Assembly (NCBI GenBank): GCA_012840465.1 | Contig: DULJ01000089.1 | Span: 1 to 64,000 of the forward strand | Reading direction: 5' to 3' | DNA from: Caryophanales bacterium | Lineage (GTDB): Bacteria; Bacillota; Bacilli; Bacillales; Bacillaceae_J | Length of the DNA stretch: 64,000 nucleotides | Part shown: positions 24,210 to 33,655 of the stretch, one piece after another | How positions within the stretch are numbered: the stretch's first letter is position 1 | How the letters are laid out: every line of letters begins with the position of its first letter | Notes under the pieces: model-generated | Database searches by the model: none | What the model was told of the DNA's origin: nothing | Seen by the model: the letters and a program-made list of their open reading frames with translations, nothing else | Translations under genes and position numbers: made by a program

Positions 24210-25109
24210 TCATTTTACCCCATTCACAAGATTTCCCATATCAGCCGGCAACGGAACTGAAAATGCAAGCTCCCTCTCGAGCAAAGGATGATAAAACGTT
24301 ACAGTTTTACTGTGAAGGGCCTGTCTTGGCATTAAATCCCGTTGCCCGCCGTAAAGATCATCACCTAATAGCGGATGACCAATGTAAGACATATGGACAC
24401 GAATTTGATGAGTGCGGCCGGTTTCTAATTTTAGTGAAACTAACGTTCGCTCCGAAAACCTCTTTTTAACTTCGTAATGTGTTACGGCATGTTGACCATC
24501 ATTTCTAACTTCCCGTTCAATGATACTCTCTTCTTTACGCCCAATCGGAGCATTAATAATGCCAGAATCGTCGCGAACACCCCCGTGAACAATGGCCTCA
24601 TACTCCCGCTGGATGCTTTTCTTTTTTTGCTCCAATGCAAATAATGAATGGACAAAACTATTTTTCGCAACAATCATTAAGCCAGAAGTATCACGGTCCA
24701 AGCGGTTAACGATATGGATTGTGGATGACAATCCTATTTGATCATAATAATAGATGAGTGCATTGGCTAAAGTTCCCCTTTGATGTTCTCGTGACGGGAT
24801 CGATGCCATATACGGTGGTTTATTAATAACTAGAATATGCTCATCCTCGTACACAATATGTAATGGGATGTTCTCGCCGATCATTCCATCACTTCGAATT
24901 TCCGGTGGGAACCATACCTGCAAACAATCGCTAGTCCGAAGAACTTCCCGAACAGTGACATGACTGCCATTTAATAAAATATCGCCCCCATAAAATTTTA
25001 TATCCACTAACGCTCTTTTGGAGATTCCTTTTTCCTTCAACAAAAACTCACGAATAAGCATTCCATCGTATTTTTTATCAATTTTCCATTGGATTTTTAA
25101 ATAATTCAT
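24210..25109 (-). CDS. yjbO: RluD-family pseudouridine synthase (YjbO type)
   Basis: A 299-residue RNA pseudouridine synthase. The catalytic aspartate is in the VNRLDRDTSGLMIVAK motif near residue 138; RTHQIRVHMSYIGHPLLGDDLYG near 233-255 is the second family block. An S4-like start (residues 14-60) can bind RNA. The RNA target is not known. It is the last gene of a minus-strand group nadK-GNAT-yjbO; in B. subtilis yjbO follows yjbN (nadK) directly, so the GNAT gene is an insertion here. The ribosome binding site is weak. Confidence 0.92.
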   Translation of the reverse strand: MNYLKIQWKIDKKYDGMLIREFLLKEKGISKRALVDIKFYGGDILLNGSHVTVREVLRTSDCLQVWFPPEIRSDGMIGENIPLHIVYEDEHILVINKPPYMASIPSREHQRGTLANALIYYYDQIGLSSTIHIVNRLDRDTSGLMIVAKNSFVHSLFALEQKKKSIQREYEAIVHGGVRDDSGIINAPIGRKEESIIEREVRNDGQHAVTHYEVKKRFSERTLVSLKLETGRTHQIRVHMSYIGHPLLGDDLYGGQRDLMPRQALHSKTVTFYHPLLERELAFSVPLPADMGNLVNGVK

Positions 25110-25131
25110 AAACTTATAACCACCGCATCAA

Positions 25132-25620
25132 TTATAAACTGCAGAAATAAAATCTTGTTTCAGGGCTTTCAATAAAACCATGTTTTTTATAAAAATAAGC
25201 GGCCGGAAATGTTCGTTCCGTCAAAAGCACGATGGAAGAAAATCCTTTATCCATTAAGGATGATTTGGACTCTTCCATCAACTTGGATCCTATACCTTCT
25301 CCTTGGTAAGTCTCATCCACACACATTTCATATAAATAGTAAATAGCGCCGCTCCACCATTTTTTCCTAGTCCCAATTATAAAACCCACAATAGCGAATT
25401 TTCCGCTTTGATTATCCGAATCTGAGCATGAATCATCATCCGCTTCCATCACAAAGCCTTCAAAGCCCGGTGTATGTAATACATCTTCGAAATATTCAGA
25501 TGCAAGCTGCTCGGTCCAGCGATCATTCCACGGTTCCCGATTAAAAGTTTCAATAAACAATGTGGTACATGCAGAAATATCATCTTTCGTAAATGACCTT
25601 GTTCTCATTTCAACCATCAT
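25132..25620 (-). CDS. GNAT family N-acetyltransferase
   Basis: A protein of about 162 residues with the acetyl-CoA site [14 protein letters not shown] near residue 115 and the typical end [10 protein letters not shown]. The substrate is unknown. Its ATG at 25620 overlaps the nadK stop (ATGA), so it is translated with nadK; ATG 25608 is a second possible start. It sits between nadK and the pseudouridine synthase gene, where B. subtilis has no gene. Confidence 0.82.
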   Translation of the reverse strand: MMVEMRTRSFTKDDISACTTLFIETFNREPWNDRWTEQLASEYFEDVLHTPGFEGFVMEADDDSCSDSDNQSGKFAIVGFIIGTRKKWWSGAIYYLYEMCVDETYQGEGIGSKLMEESKSSLMDKGFSSIVLLTERTFPAAYFYKKHGFIESPETRFYFCSL

Positions 25621-26423
25621 CCCCAATTGTCGTTCCCAACAAAAGAATCACGGACTCTGTTCCAGAACGGGAATGGACGGTAACGGGCAAACCTGATCTT
25701 TTCATCAGACACCCGGCATTGTATCGATTTAACATCCTTATGTAAAATCGTCTTGTGGTCAACAGTTAGTAATAAATCTACTGCCTCTTTTGGTCTTAAC
25801 AGAAGCGTATGATGACCTGGCAAAATAAGTGGTGATCCAATTGTCCGGAAAACCCGATTATTAATAGATGCCATTTCGGCAACTTGAATCGCCTCTATCG
25901 ATGGGTGGATAATTGCTCCACCAAGGGATTTGTTATAAGCTGTACTTCCTGAAGGTGTGGAAACACAAAGGCCATCACCACGGAATGTTTCAAATTTCTG
26001 CCCCTTAATTTCAACATCGATCACAAGCGATCCTTCTGTTGCTTTGATCGTTGTTTCATTTAATGATAAATACAGCGACTCTTTCCCACCATCAATATGG
26101 CGGACAATGGTCTCTAAAATTGGGTATTCAACAACCGAAAATGGTGTTCTTGCCAACTCGATCACAAGCTTTTCGACTTCCGAAGGAACCCAATCCGCAT
26201 AAAATCCTAAATGTCCTGTATGCACGCCAACAAAGGCTGTCTCACCTAATCTATGTTGATATTGATGAAATGCATGAAGCAGGGTTCCATCACCACCGAT
26301 AGAAATGACAATATCAGGCTCCGCCTCATCGAACACAAGGTCAAAGTCCAATAAATAATTTTTAATTTTCATTCTTAAAGCGTTTGATGTTTGATCCCCT
26401 CTTGAGGTTATTGTAAATTTCAT
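25617..26423 (-). CDS. nadK: NAD kinase
   Basis: A 268-residue NAD kinase that makes NADP from NAD and ATP. The [10 protein letters not shown] motif (near residue 42) carries the catalytic aspartate, and [13 protein letters not shown] and [19 protein letters not shown] near 150-195 complete the active site. The ATG at 26423 starts [14 protein letters not shown], which lines up with B. subtilis YjbN; an open extension to 26504 has no family similarity. In B. subtilis the GTP pyrophosphokinase gene relQ (yjbM) stands directly upstream, but here the next upstream gene is the divergent yjbK, 149 nt away. Confidence 0.95.
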   Translation of the reverse strand: MKFTITSRGDQTSNALRMKIKNYLLDFDLVFDEAEPDIVISIGGDGTLLHAFHQYQHRLGETAFVGVHTGHLGFYADWVPSEVEKLVIELARTPFSVVEYPILETIVRHIDGGKESLYLSLNETTIKATEGSLVIDVEIKGQKFETFRGDGLCVSTPSGSTAYNKSLGGAIIHPSIEAIQVAEMASINNRVFRTIGSPLILPGHHTLLLRPKEAVDLLLTVDHKTILHKDVKSIQCRVSDEKIRFARYRPFPFWNRVRDSFVGNDNWG

Positions 26424-26572
26424 ACAACCGACATCCAATCTTTTATGGTAATTTAGGTAATTTTGGTAATAGTTTATCACATAACTCCCACCATTTTTAT
26501 TCAATTGATTTTAAAACCATTATACCGCATAATATGAATTGTATGTTAAACCCTTTATCTAGGAGTTTTTTT

Positions 26573-27163
26573 ATGACACAAGAAATAGAAATAGAATTTA
26601 AAAATCTGCTTACAAAAAATGAATTTGAACTATTAATGAAAAGATTCAATATAACGTCAAAAGAGTTTACAAGCCAAGAAAATTATTATTTTGACACCGT
26701 AAGTTTTTCACTGAAAGACAAGCACTCAGCACTTAGAATTCGAAAAAAACAAGACAAGTATATTCTTACATTAAAACAGCCCCATGAACAAGGTTTACTA
26801 GAAACCCATCAGGAGTTAACAGATGAGCAAGCTTTTACCCTTCTAAACAATGAAGGAAGAAAGATGGTCGAGGGTCATGTAAAAGAGGTGATCGCAACCT
26901 TGGGAATTAACCCTAATGAACTTCAATATTTAGGGGCATTAAAAACGGACAGATTTGAATTTATCGATAATGATAATATTCTTGTTCTTGATCATAGCTT
27001 TTATTTAAACTATGAAGATTATGAGCTGGAATATGAAGTTAAAGACCCAGTAACAGGAAAAGAAAAATTTCTTGAAATATTGAAGCAGAATAATATCCCA
27101 TTAAGAACAACTAAACATAAAATACAACGTTTTTTTGAATTAAAAGAAAAAAAGGAAGACTAG
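26573..27163 (+). CDS. yjbK: CYTH domain protein YjbK
   Basis: A 196-residue protein of the CYTH/triphosphate tunnel metalloenzyme family. The signature ExExK appears as EIEIEFK at residues 4-10, and charged strands typical of the tunnel follow ([21 protein letters not shown] near 45-65; [13 protein letters not shown] at the end). The family hydrolyses inorganic triphosphate or related compounds; the exact substrate of YjbK is not settled. The start is ATG 26573 behind TAGGAG; upstream ATGs in frame are unlikely. It lies two bases before the transglycosylase gene, so both form one operon, divergent from nadK. Confidence 0.92.
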   Translation: MTQEIEIEFKNLLTKNEFELLMKRFNITSKEFTSQENYYFDTVSFSLKDKHSALRIRKKQDKYILTLKQPHEQGLLETHQELTDEQAFTLLNNEGRKMVEGHVKEVIATLGINPNELQYLGALKTDRFEFIDNDNILVLDHSFYLNYEDYELEYEVKDPVTGKEKFLEILKQNNIPLRTTKHKIQRFFELKEKKED

Positions 27164-27165
27164 AT

Positions 27166-27819
27166 ATGAAAATAGATGTTACTCATTTAAAAACGTTAAT
27201 GGAGATTCAGGCCTTAAGAAGTTTTAACCAAAATCAAAGTGCTTCTTTTATAGAAGAAGGAAGTGATCCTTTTTCGAATCTTCTTCAATTGGAAATTTCT
27301 AAATTGCAGAATAAGACTGCCCTAATGGACCTAGAAGATAAAGAACATCCAACAACTTCAGCATTAAAGGAACTTCTAACGCTGCAGCCAAATTTTAAAA
27401 TACAAAATTATTCATTTCCAGTTGGAAAAGCAGCAAATTCTAAGTCCAATTATGATGAAATCATCGAAAAGACTGCCAAAAAGTATGATGTTGATGCGAA
27501 TCTGATTCGCTCTGTTATTAAACAGGAGTCAAATTTCAACCCGTTGGCTAAAAGTAAAGCCGGTGCAGCGGGCTTAATGCAGCTTATGCCGACCACCGCA
27601 AAGTCGCTTGGCGTAGAAAATGTGTATGATCCTAAAGAAAACATTGAAGCTGGAACAAAATATCTAAAAAAAATGTTGGACAAGTACGATGGTGATTTAA
27701 AGTTAGCACTGGCTGCCTATAATGCTGGTCCAGGAAATGTTGATAAATACAATGGGATCCCGCCTTTTAAAGAAACTCAAGCTTATGTAAAAAAGGTTAC
27801 GAATTCCTATTTTTCATAA
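27166..27819 (+). CDS. Lytic transglycosylase, SLT domain (YjbJ-like)
   Basis: A 217-residue protein whose last 110 residues form a Slt-type domain: [20 protein letters not shown] carries the catalytic glutamate, and [18 protein letters not shown] and [20 protein letters not shown] are family blocks. The N-terminal 100 residues are unrelated and show no clear signal peptide. Lytic transglycosylases cleave the glycan strands of peptidoglycan with formation of 1,6-anhydromuramic acid. The position next to yjbK corresponds to yjbJ of B. subtilis. It ends in a shared terminator facing pssA. Confidence 0.88.
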   Translation: MKIDVTHLKTLMEIQALRSFNQNQSASFIEEGSDPFSNLLQLEISKLQNKTALMDLEDKEHPTTSALKELLTLQPNFKIQNYSFPVGKAANSKSNYDEIIEKTAKKYDVDANLIRSVIKQESNFNPLAKSKAGAAGLMQLMPTTAKSLGVENVYDPKENIEAGTKYLKKMLDKYDGDLKLALAAYNAGPGNVDKYNGIPPFKETQAYVKKVTNSYFS

Positions 27820-27820
27820 A

Positions 27821-27846
27821 AAAAAGCGGCCCGCTGGTCGCTTCTT
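27821..27846. terminator. Bidirectional terminator between the transglycosylase gene and pssA
   Basis: AAGCGGCC and GGTCGCTT pair around CGCT (one G-T pair). The minus strand runs into eight T residues and the plus strand into TCTTT. Confidence 0.75.
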
Positions 27847-28544
27847 TAATCGATATCATCTCTTCTATTTTTTCCTTTAATAAAACGATACGCCAAATAG
27901 GCTATGTACAGTGGGGCGGCAAAATAGATAAGATAAGGAAATTTCTCATATGTTTTCGTATAAATTACATATAATAAACACCCAATAAAAATCGTAACGA
28001 TCGTACCATACTTGGGTAACGGAACCTCTTTCAAGCTTGGAATTCTAATTCGACTAACCATTAAAAAACATAAAGCCGTAAATACGACAGAAGTAATAAT
28101 ACTAGGGATTTTATCTCCAAACAATGTTAATAATGCCAAAATCCCCCCTGCTGCAGTAATGGGTACCCCAATGAAATAATGTAAAGACGATTTACTAGGG
28201 CTTATATTAAATCTTGCTAACCGATAAGCTCCAAATAACGGGAATAATCCGGTTACAATTAAACCTAAGTGCCCAAAGTGGTAAAAATATGTATAGTAAA
28301 CTAAAAAAGATGGGGCTACACCAAATGTTACGATATCGGCTAAGGAATCCAGCTCTTTCCCTAATGAGCTATCCGCTTTTAGCATTCTTGCCAAGCGCCC
28401 ATCCATACTATCAAGCATCATCCCAATTAATATTAATATTGCTGCGTTTTTAAATTCCCCTTTTGCGGCAAAACCGATTGACAGAAATCCACAATACAGG
28501 TTGCCCAATGTAAACATATTGGGGATGCTTTTCGTTAATCGCAT
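27846..28544 (-). CDS. pssA: CDP-diacylglycerol-serine O-phosphatidyltransferase
   Basis: A 232-residue membrane enzyme that makes phosphatidylserine from CDP-diacylglycerol and serine, the first step to phosphatidylethanolamine. The CDP-alcohol phosphatidyltransferase signature D-G-x2-A-R-x8-G-x3-D-x3-D is visible in MDGRLARMLKADSSLGKELD near residues 46-66. Six or more hydrophobic segments follow. It is a single gene, convergent with the transglycosylase gene and divergent from spxH. No psd gene is nearby, unlike in B. subtilis. Confidence 0.93.
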   Translation of the reverse strand: MRLTKSIPNMFTLGNLYCGFLSIGFAAKGEFKNAAILILIGMMLDSMDGRLARMLKADSSLGKELDSLADIVTFGVAPSFLVYYTYFYHFGHLGLIVTGLFPLFGAYRLARFNISPSKSSLHYFIGVPITAAGGILALLTLFGDKIPSIITSVVFTALCFLMVSRIRIPSLKEVPLPKYGTIVTIFIGCLLYVIYTKTYEKFPYLIYFAAPLYIAYLAYRFIKGKNRRDDID

Positions 28545-28739
28545 AATCTGCTCTCACACTCCGAAATAAAAATTTAAACTACTATAAAATATTCCAAAAC
28601 ATATTATACCATTTTACTTCAAAAACAACCTTGTTAAATCACTAAACAATGGTAAAATCTTCAGAGGCACAAAATTTGCCCGAACCTACTTACATTGCTA
28701 AAATATAAGTATCATTTCCTGAACAGAAAGGAGATATTC

Positions 28740-29624
28740 ATGGTTCTTAACAGTTCGGGCACCAGCAAAAATGAATCTACAAACAGTAGCTGGAAAAACT
28801 TTTGTATCAAACCTATCGAAATTTATGTATTTATTGACCCACTTTGTCCCGAGTGTTGGGCATTAGAACCAGTTCTAAAAAAATTAGTAATTGAATTTGG
28901 CGATAAATTAAGTATCAGACACGTATTAACTGGACGTTTAACTTCTTTAAATATTTCAAAAAAGGCTCCATCTGAAATCGCAAAGCTTTGGGAACGGACA
29001 GCGTGTAGATCCGGTATGTCCTGTGATGGAGATGTGTGGTTTGAAGATCCTATTTCAAAACCATCAACAGCTTCGGTGGCAGTGAAGGCTGCTGAGCTTC
29101 AAGGCAAAAAAGCCGGTCTACGATTCTTACGTAAACTGCAAGAAGGACTTTTTCTTAAAAAACAAAACATTACAAATAAGGAGATCCTAATTAGGATTGC
29201 ACGGGATGCCGGACTTGATGTCGAGGAATTTAAGAAGGACTTAATTTCCGAATCCGCCTGTAAAGCCTTTCAATGCGACTTAAAGATTACTAGAGAGATG
29301 GATGTCGACGAGAGTCCTACCTTTGTTTTCTTCAATAACGAAAATATTGAAGAAGAAGGCATTAAGCTTTCCGGAGCTTATCCATACGAAATATACGTTC
29401 AGGTATTAGAAGAAATCTTACAAAGAAAGCCAATTTCGCGAACTCTGCCCCCCCTTGAAGACTTTTTGGCATACTTTAAGTTTGTTGCAACAAAAGAAAT
29501 TGCAGTTGTCTATAATCTATCCTATCAGGAAGTTGAAAAAGAGATGAAAAAGCTACTTTTAAAACAAACGGTTGAGCGGGTTCCCGTAAAATACGGAACG
29601 TTCTGGAAATATTTAAAAAAATAA
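28740..29624 (+). CDS. spxH: ClpXP adaptor protein SpxH (YjbH)
   Basis: A 294-residue protein of the DsbA-like/thioredoxin-fold family. The motif [14 protein letters not shown] near residues 31-44 has the CxxC pair of SpxH. In B. subtilis SpxH binds Spx and delivers it to ClpXP for degradation, and it inactivates by aggregation under stress. Its client gene spx lies 8.6 kb away in the same window. ATG 28740 is behind AAAGGAGA; an earlier in-frame start at 28695 has none. A very strong terminator follows. The truncated-haemoglobin gene yjbI, next to yjbH in B. subtilis, is absent here. Confidence 0.93.
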   Translation: MVLNSSGTSKNESTNSSWKNFCIKPIEIYVFIDPLCPECWALEPVLKKLVIEFGDKLSIRHVLTGRLTSLNISKKAPSEIAKLWERTACRSGMSCDGDVWFEDPISKPSTASVAVKAAELQGKKAGLRFLRKLQEGLFLKKQNITNKEILIRIARDAGLDVEEFKKDLISESACKAFQCDLKITREMDVDESPTFVFFNNENIEEEGIKLSGAYPYEIYVQVLEEILQRKPISRTLPPLEDFLAYFKFVATKEIAVVYNLSYQEVEKEMKKLLLKQTVERVPVKYGTFWKYLKK

Positions 29625-29662
29625 AAAGAAGGTTAGGAGGGATGCCTAACCTTCTTTTTATG
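29623..29662 (+). terminator. Terminator of spxH
   Basis: AAAAAGAAGGTTAGG pairs with CCTAACCTTCTTTTT around a 7-nt loop, a 15-bp stem with its own T-run. Confidence 0.95.
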
Positions 29663-29867
29663 TCTCATTCGACAGGGGGGTGGGAGAAAGTTTCACGGTC
29701 AAACAAAGGGGTTATGTTTGTTTGTGATTAACTTTACAAACTAATAGTAACAATTCCCGACGTAATGCACAATAACTTTGTTACGTATTTCACAAAACTG
29801 TCACTTTCTAAAAAGAATAAATTTATTACAGTACGACATAGGATGATAATGGGGGAGGTTTGGGACG

Positions 29868-30062
29868 ATGAATAAATTTCTATTTATCTTTGCGTTCATC
29901 TTTGTTTTTGTTTCCTTTTGCATTTATTTATTGGGATTAATGAGGATCATACCGTTCTTCTTATCTGTCATCCCGATGTTTCTATCGATTTTATTTACCG
30001 TTCATTGTTGGAATAATCGCAACCGCTTTAGAGGTAACAAACGAAAATCACTAAAAGGATAA
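29868..30062 (+). CDS. Small membrane protein, function unknown
   Basis: A 64-residue protein with two hydrophobic segments (about residues 4-24 and 28-46) and a basic tail (NNRNRFRGNKRKSLKG). ATG 29868 is ten bases behind GGGGGAGG. It has its own terminator at 30061. In B. subtilis a short gene, yizD, occupies the same place between yjbH and pepF; I cannot confirm homology. Function unknown. Confidence 0.65.
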   Translation: MNKFLFIFAFIFVFVSFCIYLLGLMRIIPFFLSVIPMFLSILFTVHCWNNRNRFRGNKRKSLKG

Positions 30063-30085
30063 GGGACTGTAACAGCCCCTTTTTG
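30061..30085 (+). terminator. Terminator of the small membrane protein gene
   Basis: AAGGGACTGT and ACAGCCCCTT pair with one G-T-type mismatch around A, followed by TTTTG. It also faces the end of pepF. Confidence 0.8.
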
Positions 30086-30093
30086 TTAATGAA

Positions 30094-31914
30094 TTAGCTA
30101 TTTAATAACTGTTCCATTTCAGTCAGTTTTTCCTCAAACACCTTAAGTGCTTGTTCAATTGGCTCACTTGAAGTCATATCTACCCCAGCACGTTTTAATA
30201 CCTCTATTGGGTAATCCGAGCTTCCTGCTTTTAAAAACTCTTCAATATAGCGTTTAACTGTCGGCTCACCCTCTTCTAATATTTGCTTGGATAAGGCTGC
30301 CGCTGCACTAAAGCCAGTTGCATATTGGTAAACATAATAATTGTAATAAAAATGCGGAATTCTTGCCCATTCCAGACCAATTTCTTGATCAACCACAATA
30401 TCATTACCGAAGTATTTCTTATTCAGATCATAATACAATGATGTAAATAGGTCCGCTGTCAACGCTTCACCCTGACGCGCCTTTTCATGAATAAGATGTT
30501 CAAATTCAGCAAACATCGTTTGGCGGAAAACCGTACCGCGGAAACCTTCTAAGTAATGGTTTAAGATATAGAGCTTCTTCTGCTTATCGTCTTCATTTTT
30601 CAGCATAAAGTCATTCAGCAATGACTCGTTGCATGTAGAGGCAACTTCTGCCACGAAAATTGAATAGTTTGCATACGGATACGGTTGTGACTTTCTTGTA
30701 TAGTAGCTGTGAACAGAATGTCCTAATTCATGTGCCAACGTAAAAACATTATTAACATTGTCCTGCCAGTTTAACAGAATATACGGATTGGTCCCATATG
30801 TTCCAGATGAATAAGCTCCGCTTCTTTTCCCTTGGTTTTCATGGACATCAATCCAACGGTTATCGAAAGCTTCTTGTAAAATGCCTTGATATTCTTCTCC
30901 CATTGGTGCTAGACCTTTTAGCACAATGTCCATTGCTTCATTATATGGAATTTCCATTTTCACATCTTTTACAAGTGGTGTATATAGATCATACATATGA
31001 AGTTCATCAACACCAAGGACTTTTTTCCTTAAAGCCACGTAACGATGTAATAATGGTAAATGTTCATGGATCGTGTTCACTAATGTATCATAGACGCTTT
31101 CTGGTATATTATTGCTATCCAAAGCAGCCGCGCGGGCCGTTTCGTAATGACGAACTCGAGCATAAAAGTTATCCTTTTTAATATTACCGCTTAGCGTACT
31201 TGCAAATGTATTTTTGAATTTACCATACGTATTATAAACGGCTTTAAAGGCGTCTTCTCTAACACGTCTGTCGCTGCTTTCCAAATAGCGGACATAACGT
31301 CCATGGGTTACTTCAACCTCATGCCCATCTTCGTCCTTAATCGTTGGGAACTTTATGTCTGCATTATTCAGCATTCCAAATGTTGTACTCGCATTTCCCA
31401 ATGCATCTGAAGCTTCAGCAAGGATCGCTTCCTCACTTGCAGTAAGAATATGAGGTCGACTGCGATTCAGTTCATCTAAAATATGCTTATACAGCTTTAA
31501 ATCATGATGCTCGTTAATGAAGGATTCAATTTTTTCCTCTTCCAAAGATAGTATTTCCGGATCCATATAGGAGAAAGCGCTACCTGCCTGTGTAAATAAA
31601 CTCTCAGCACGGTCGTTTAAACCTTGATAAAACGAATTGGTTGTATCCTGGTCATAGCGCATATGGGCATACGTATATAACTTTCCTAACCTTTTTGAGA
31701 TTTCAGATTGTGTATCTAATGCTTTATATAATGTGTCGGCTGATTCTCCTAGTTTCCCTCGGAATTCTTCCATTGACGGTATTAATCCTTTGATTGCTGT
31801 AAACTCTTTTTCCCAATCATCATCCGATGCGAAAATATCTTCTAATCTCCATGTATCTTCGATAGATAATTCACTGCGTTTTGGCAAGACTAAAGGCTTC
31901 GCTTGTTCAGTCAT
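30094..31914 (-). CDS. pepF: Oligoendopeptidase F
   Basis: A 606-residue zinc metallopeptidase of family M3. The active site is LAHELGHSVHSYY near residue 390, with the third zinc ligand expected in the following AEVASTCNE segment. PepF cuts short peptides of about 7-17 residues in the cytoplasm. In B. subtilis overproduction of PepF interferes with sporulation by degrading the PhrA peptide. ATG 31914 follows TGGAGGTAA. Its position between the competence gene coiA and spxH is conserved, although hcp has been inserted on the coiA side. Confidence 0.95.
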   Translation of the reverse strand: MTEQAKPLVLPKRSELSIEDTWRLEDIFASDDDWEKEFTAIKGLIPSMEEFRGKLGESADTLYKALDTQSEISKRLGKLYTYAHMRYDQDTTNSFYQGLNDRAESLFTQAGSAFSYMDPEILSLEEEKIESFINEHHDLKLYKHILDELNRSRPHILTASEEAILAEASDALGNASTTFGMLNNADIKFPTIKDEDGHEVEVTHGRYVRYLESSDRRVREDAFKAVYNTYGKFKNTFASTLSGNIKKDNFYARVRHYETARAAALDSNNIPESVYDTLVNTIHEHLPLLHRYVALRKKVLGVDELHMYDLYTPLVKDVKMEIPYNEAMDIVLKGLAPMGEEYQGILQEAFDNRWIDVHENQGKRSGAYSSGTYGTNPYILLNWQDNVNNVFTLAHELGHSVHSYYTRKSQPYPYANYSIFVAEVASTCNESLLNDFMLKNEDDKQKKLYILNHYLEGFRGTVFRQTMFAEFEHLIHEKARQGEALTADLFTSLYYDLNKKYFGNDIVVDQEIGLEWARIPHFYYNYYVYQYATGFSAAAALSKQILEEGEPTVKRYIEEFLKAGSSDYPIEVLKRAGVDMTSSEPIEQALKVFEEKLTEMEQLLNS

Positions 31915-31990
31915 TATATTACCTCCATATGAAAAATTTTCCTATATAAATAGTATATCATTCGGAGTGAAAAATAAAACTTTTGAAGTG

Positions 31991-32142
31991 AGAAAAGCGG
32001 AAGTGCCTTGTTCATCGCCGTACAAACTGGAGGGGCTTCGACTGAGATATAGGAAACTTGAATTGCGGTAGCAATTCTTAGTTGACTTATCGTAGGGAGG
32101 AGACCTGAAGTTTGCTAGGCGATAGGCGCTGGAGCTGGACAA
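31991..32142 (+). repeat. Gene-end repeat, copy B
   Basis: About 152 bp from AGAAAAGCGGAAGTGCC to GGCGCTGGAGCTGGACAA. Shared internal blocks are CAAACTGGAG, GACTGAGATA, AGTTGACTTATCGTAGGGAG and GAAGTTTGC. Its middle differs from copies A and C. It lies between the pepF start and the hcp terminator. Confidence 0.85.
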
Positions 32143-32143
32143 A

Positions 32144-32170
32144 TAAAAAAGCACTGTCAAAGTGCTTTTT
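32144..32170 (-). terminator. Terminator of hcp
   Basis: AAAAAGCACT pairs with AGTGCTTTTT around GTCAA; the minus strand continues with TTTTTTATTT. It is 23 nt after the hcp stop. Confidence 0.9.
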
Positions 32171-32192
32171 AGAACTAGAAATTAATTGACTA

Positions 32193-33497
32193 TTAATTTG
32201 CTTCAGATAATGCTAACATCGCTTCCATATCTTCTTTGGCATCACCGGTTAGTTTTAAACCAAATGTATTTACTAATATATCTAGAACACCTTCACTAAT
32301 AAAGGCTGGAGCTTTTGGTCCAATGCGAATATCTTTAATTCCTAGGCTGAATAGCCCTAATAAAATCGCAATCGCCTTCTGTTCGAACCATGATAGCACA
32401 ATACTTACAGGCAGTTCATTAACTTCACAACCGAAAGCGTCAGCTAAGGCAAGAGCTATTTTTACTGTAGAACCCGAGTTATTGCATTGTCCCAAATCTA
32501 TATAACGTGGGATTTCAGTTCCTGGGACGTAACCGTAATCAACATCATTGAAACGGAACTTTCCACATGATGTTGTTAAAATAACAGTTTCTTTTGGCAA
32601 TGATGTAGCAAGTTCACGATAATATTCTCCACCTTTTCCTGGTGCATCGCAGCCTGCGATAACGAAGAAACGCTTGATCTTGCCGTCTTTTATTGCTTGA
32701 ATTACTTCTGGTGCTAAACCGATCACAGTTTCATGGTGAAACCCTGTTAATAAAGTTTCATCAGAATCAATATTAGCTGAAGGTAATTCCATTGCTTTTT
32801 CGATTAATGGACTAAAATCATCATTCATGATTTTGGCAACATTCTCCAACCCTGCCACTTCATATGACCACATCCGATTAGCATAAGTACCTTTAATCGG
32901 CATCACACAGTTCGTTGTAGCAAGGATCGCACCTGGAAATTCTTCGAATAAACGGCGTTGGTCATACCATGCCTTTCCAACATTTCCTTTTAAGTGGCTA
33001 AATTTCTTAAGTTCTGGATATCCGTGTGCCGGCAACATTTCGGAGTGTGTATAAACATTGATGCCTTTGCCTTCAGTTTGTATTAATAGTTCTTTCAATG
33101 CAAAAAGATTATGTCCAGTTACAACAATCGATTTGCCTTCAATTTTGTTCTGTGAAACACGTACAGGCTCTGGAATGCCGAGTTGTTTGACATGAGCGTT
33201 GTCAAGTAAATCCATTACTTTTACCGCTGCTTGACCAACCTGCATAGCCATATCAATATGCTCTTGAACATTGAAATTAGAGTTTGTTAAAGTCATATAT
33301 AATGCTTCATGGGTAGTCCGATCAACAAACTCATCTATTGAACCTAATTGTCTTGCATGGGTGCGATAAGCCGCAATTCCCTTTAATCCAAAAATCATAA
33401 TATCCTGCAGGCTTGCAATTGTTTCATCTTTTCCACATACTCCAACTACCTTACAGCCGCCTGGTGCAACTTGCATACATTGGTGACAATACATCAT
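32193..33497 (-). CDS. hcp: Hybrid-cluster protein (hydroxylamine reductase)
   Basis: A 434-residue prismane protein. The N-terminal cluster ligands are C4, C7, C15 and C21 (CHQCMQVAPGGCKVVGVC); hybrid-cluster cysteines are seen in TTNCVMP, AGCDAPGKGG and TTSCGKFRF, and a late QCNNSGS block follows. It is shorter than the E. coli enzyme (about 550 residues), as usual for the Gram-positive class. Hcp is linked to nitric oxide and nitrosative stress under low oxygen. The promoter region has an Fnr-type site at -41.5 from a predicted start and a second half-degenerate one downstream. It is an insertion relative to the B. subtilis pepF-coiA order. Confidence 0.94.
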   Translation of the reverse strand: MMYCHQCMQVAPGGCKVVGVCGKDETIASLQDIMIFGLKGIAAYRTHARQLGSIDEFVDRTTHEALYMTLTNSNFNVQEHIDMAMQVGQAAVKVMDLLDNAHVKQLGIPEPVRVSQNKIEGKSIVVTGHNLFALKELLIQTEGKGINVYTHSEMLPAHGYPELKKFSHLKGNVGKAWYDQRRLFEEFPGAILATTNCVMPIKGTYANRMWSYEVAGLENVAKIMNDDFSPLIEKAMELPSANIDSDETLLTGFHHETVIGLAPEVIQAIKDGKIKRFFVIAGCDAPGKGGEYYRELATSLPKETVILTTSCGKFRFNDVDYGYVPGTEIPRYIDLGQCNNSGSTVKIALALADAFGCEVNELPVSIVLSWFEQKAIAILLGLFSLGIKDIRIGPKAPAFISEGVLDILVNTFGLKLTGDAKEDMEAMLALSEAN

Positions 33498-33536
33498 TAC
33501 ACACTCCCTTTTATATTCCTAAATTTACAACATCGC

Positions 33537-33552
33537 TGTAATCTAAATCACA
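33537..33552 (-). promoter_or_regulatory. Second Fnr-like site in the hcp leader
   Basis: TGTAATCTAAATCACA matches TGTGA-N6-TCACA with one change. Its centre would lie about 21 nt downstream of the predicted transcription start, which would suit repression or a second layer of control. Confidence 0.5.
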
Positions 33553-33572
33553 GTGAAATTCATCACACCGTT

Positions 33573-33615
33573 ATCATATATGAACTTCTCTGCCCGGGGT
33601 GTGAGGTAAATCACA
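33573..33615 (-). promoter_or_regulatory. Fnr-dependent promoter of hcp
   Basis: TGTGAGGTAAATCACA (33600-33615) is a perfect TGTGA-N6-TCACA site. A TATGAT -10 element (33573-33578, minus strand) puts the transcription start near 33566 and the site centre at -41.5, the class II activator position. There is no -35 element, as expected for an activated promoter. Confidence 0.75.
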
Positions 33616-33655
33616 CTTAATTCAACGTTCGTAAGTTAGACACATTTCCCATACC

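Noticed and set aside
26424-26504. A longer NadK start
   Set aside because: The extra 27 residues have no likeness to NAD kinases, and the B. subtilis protein begins at the equivalent of 26423.
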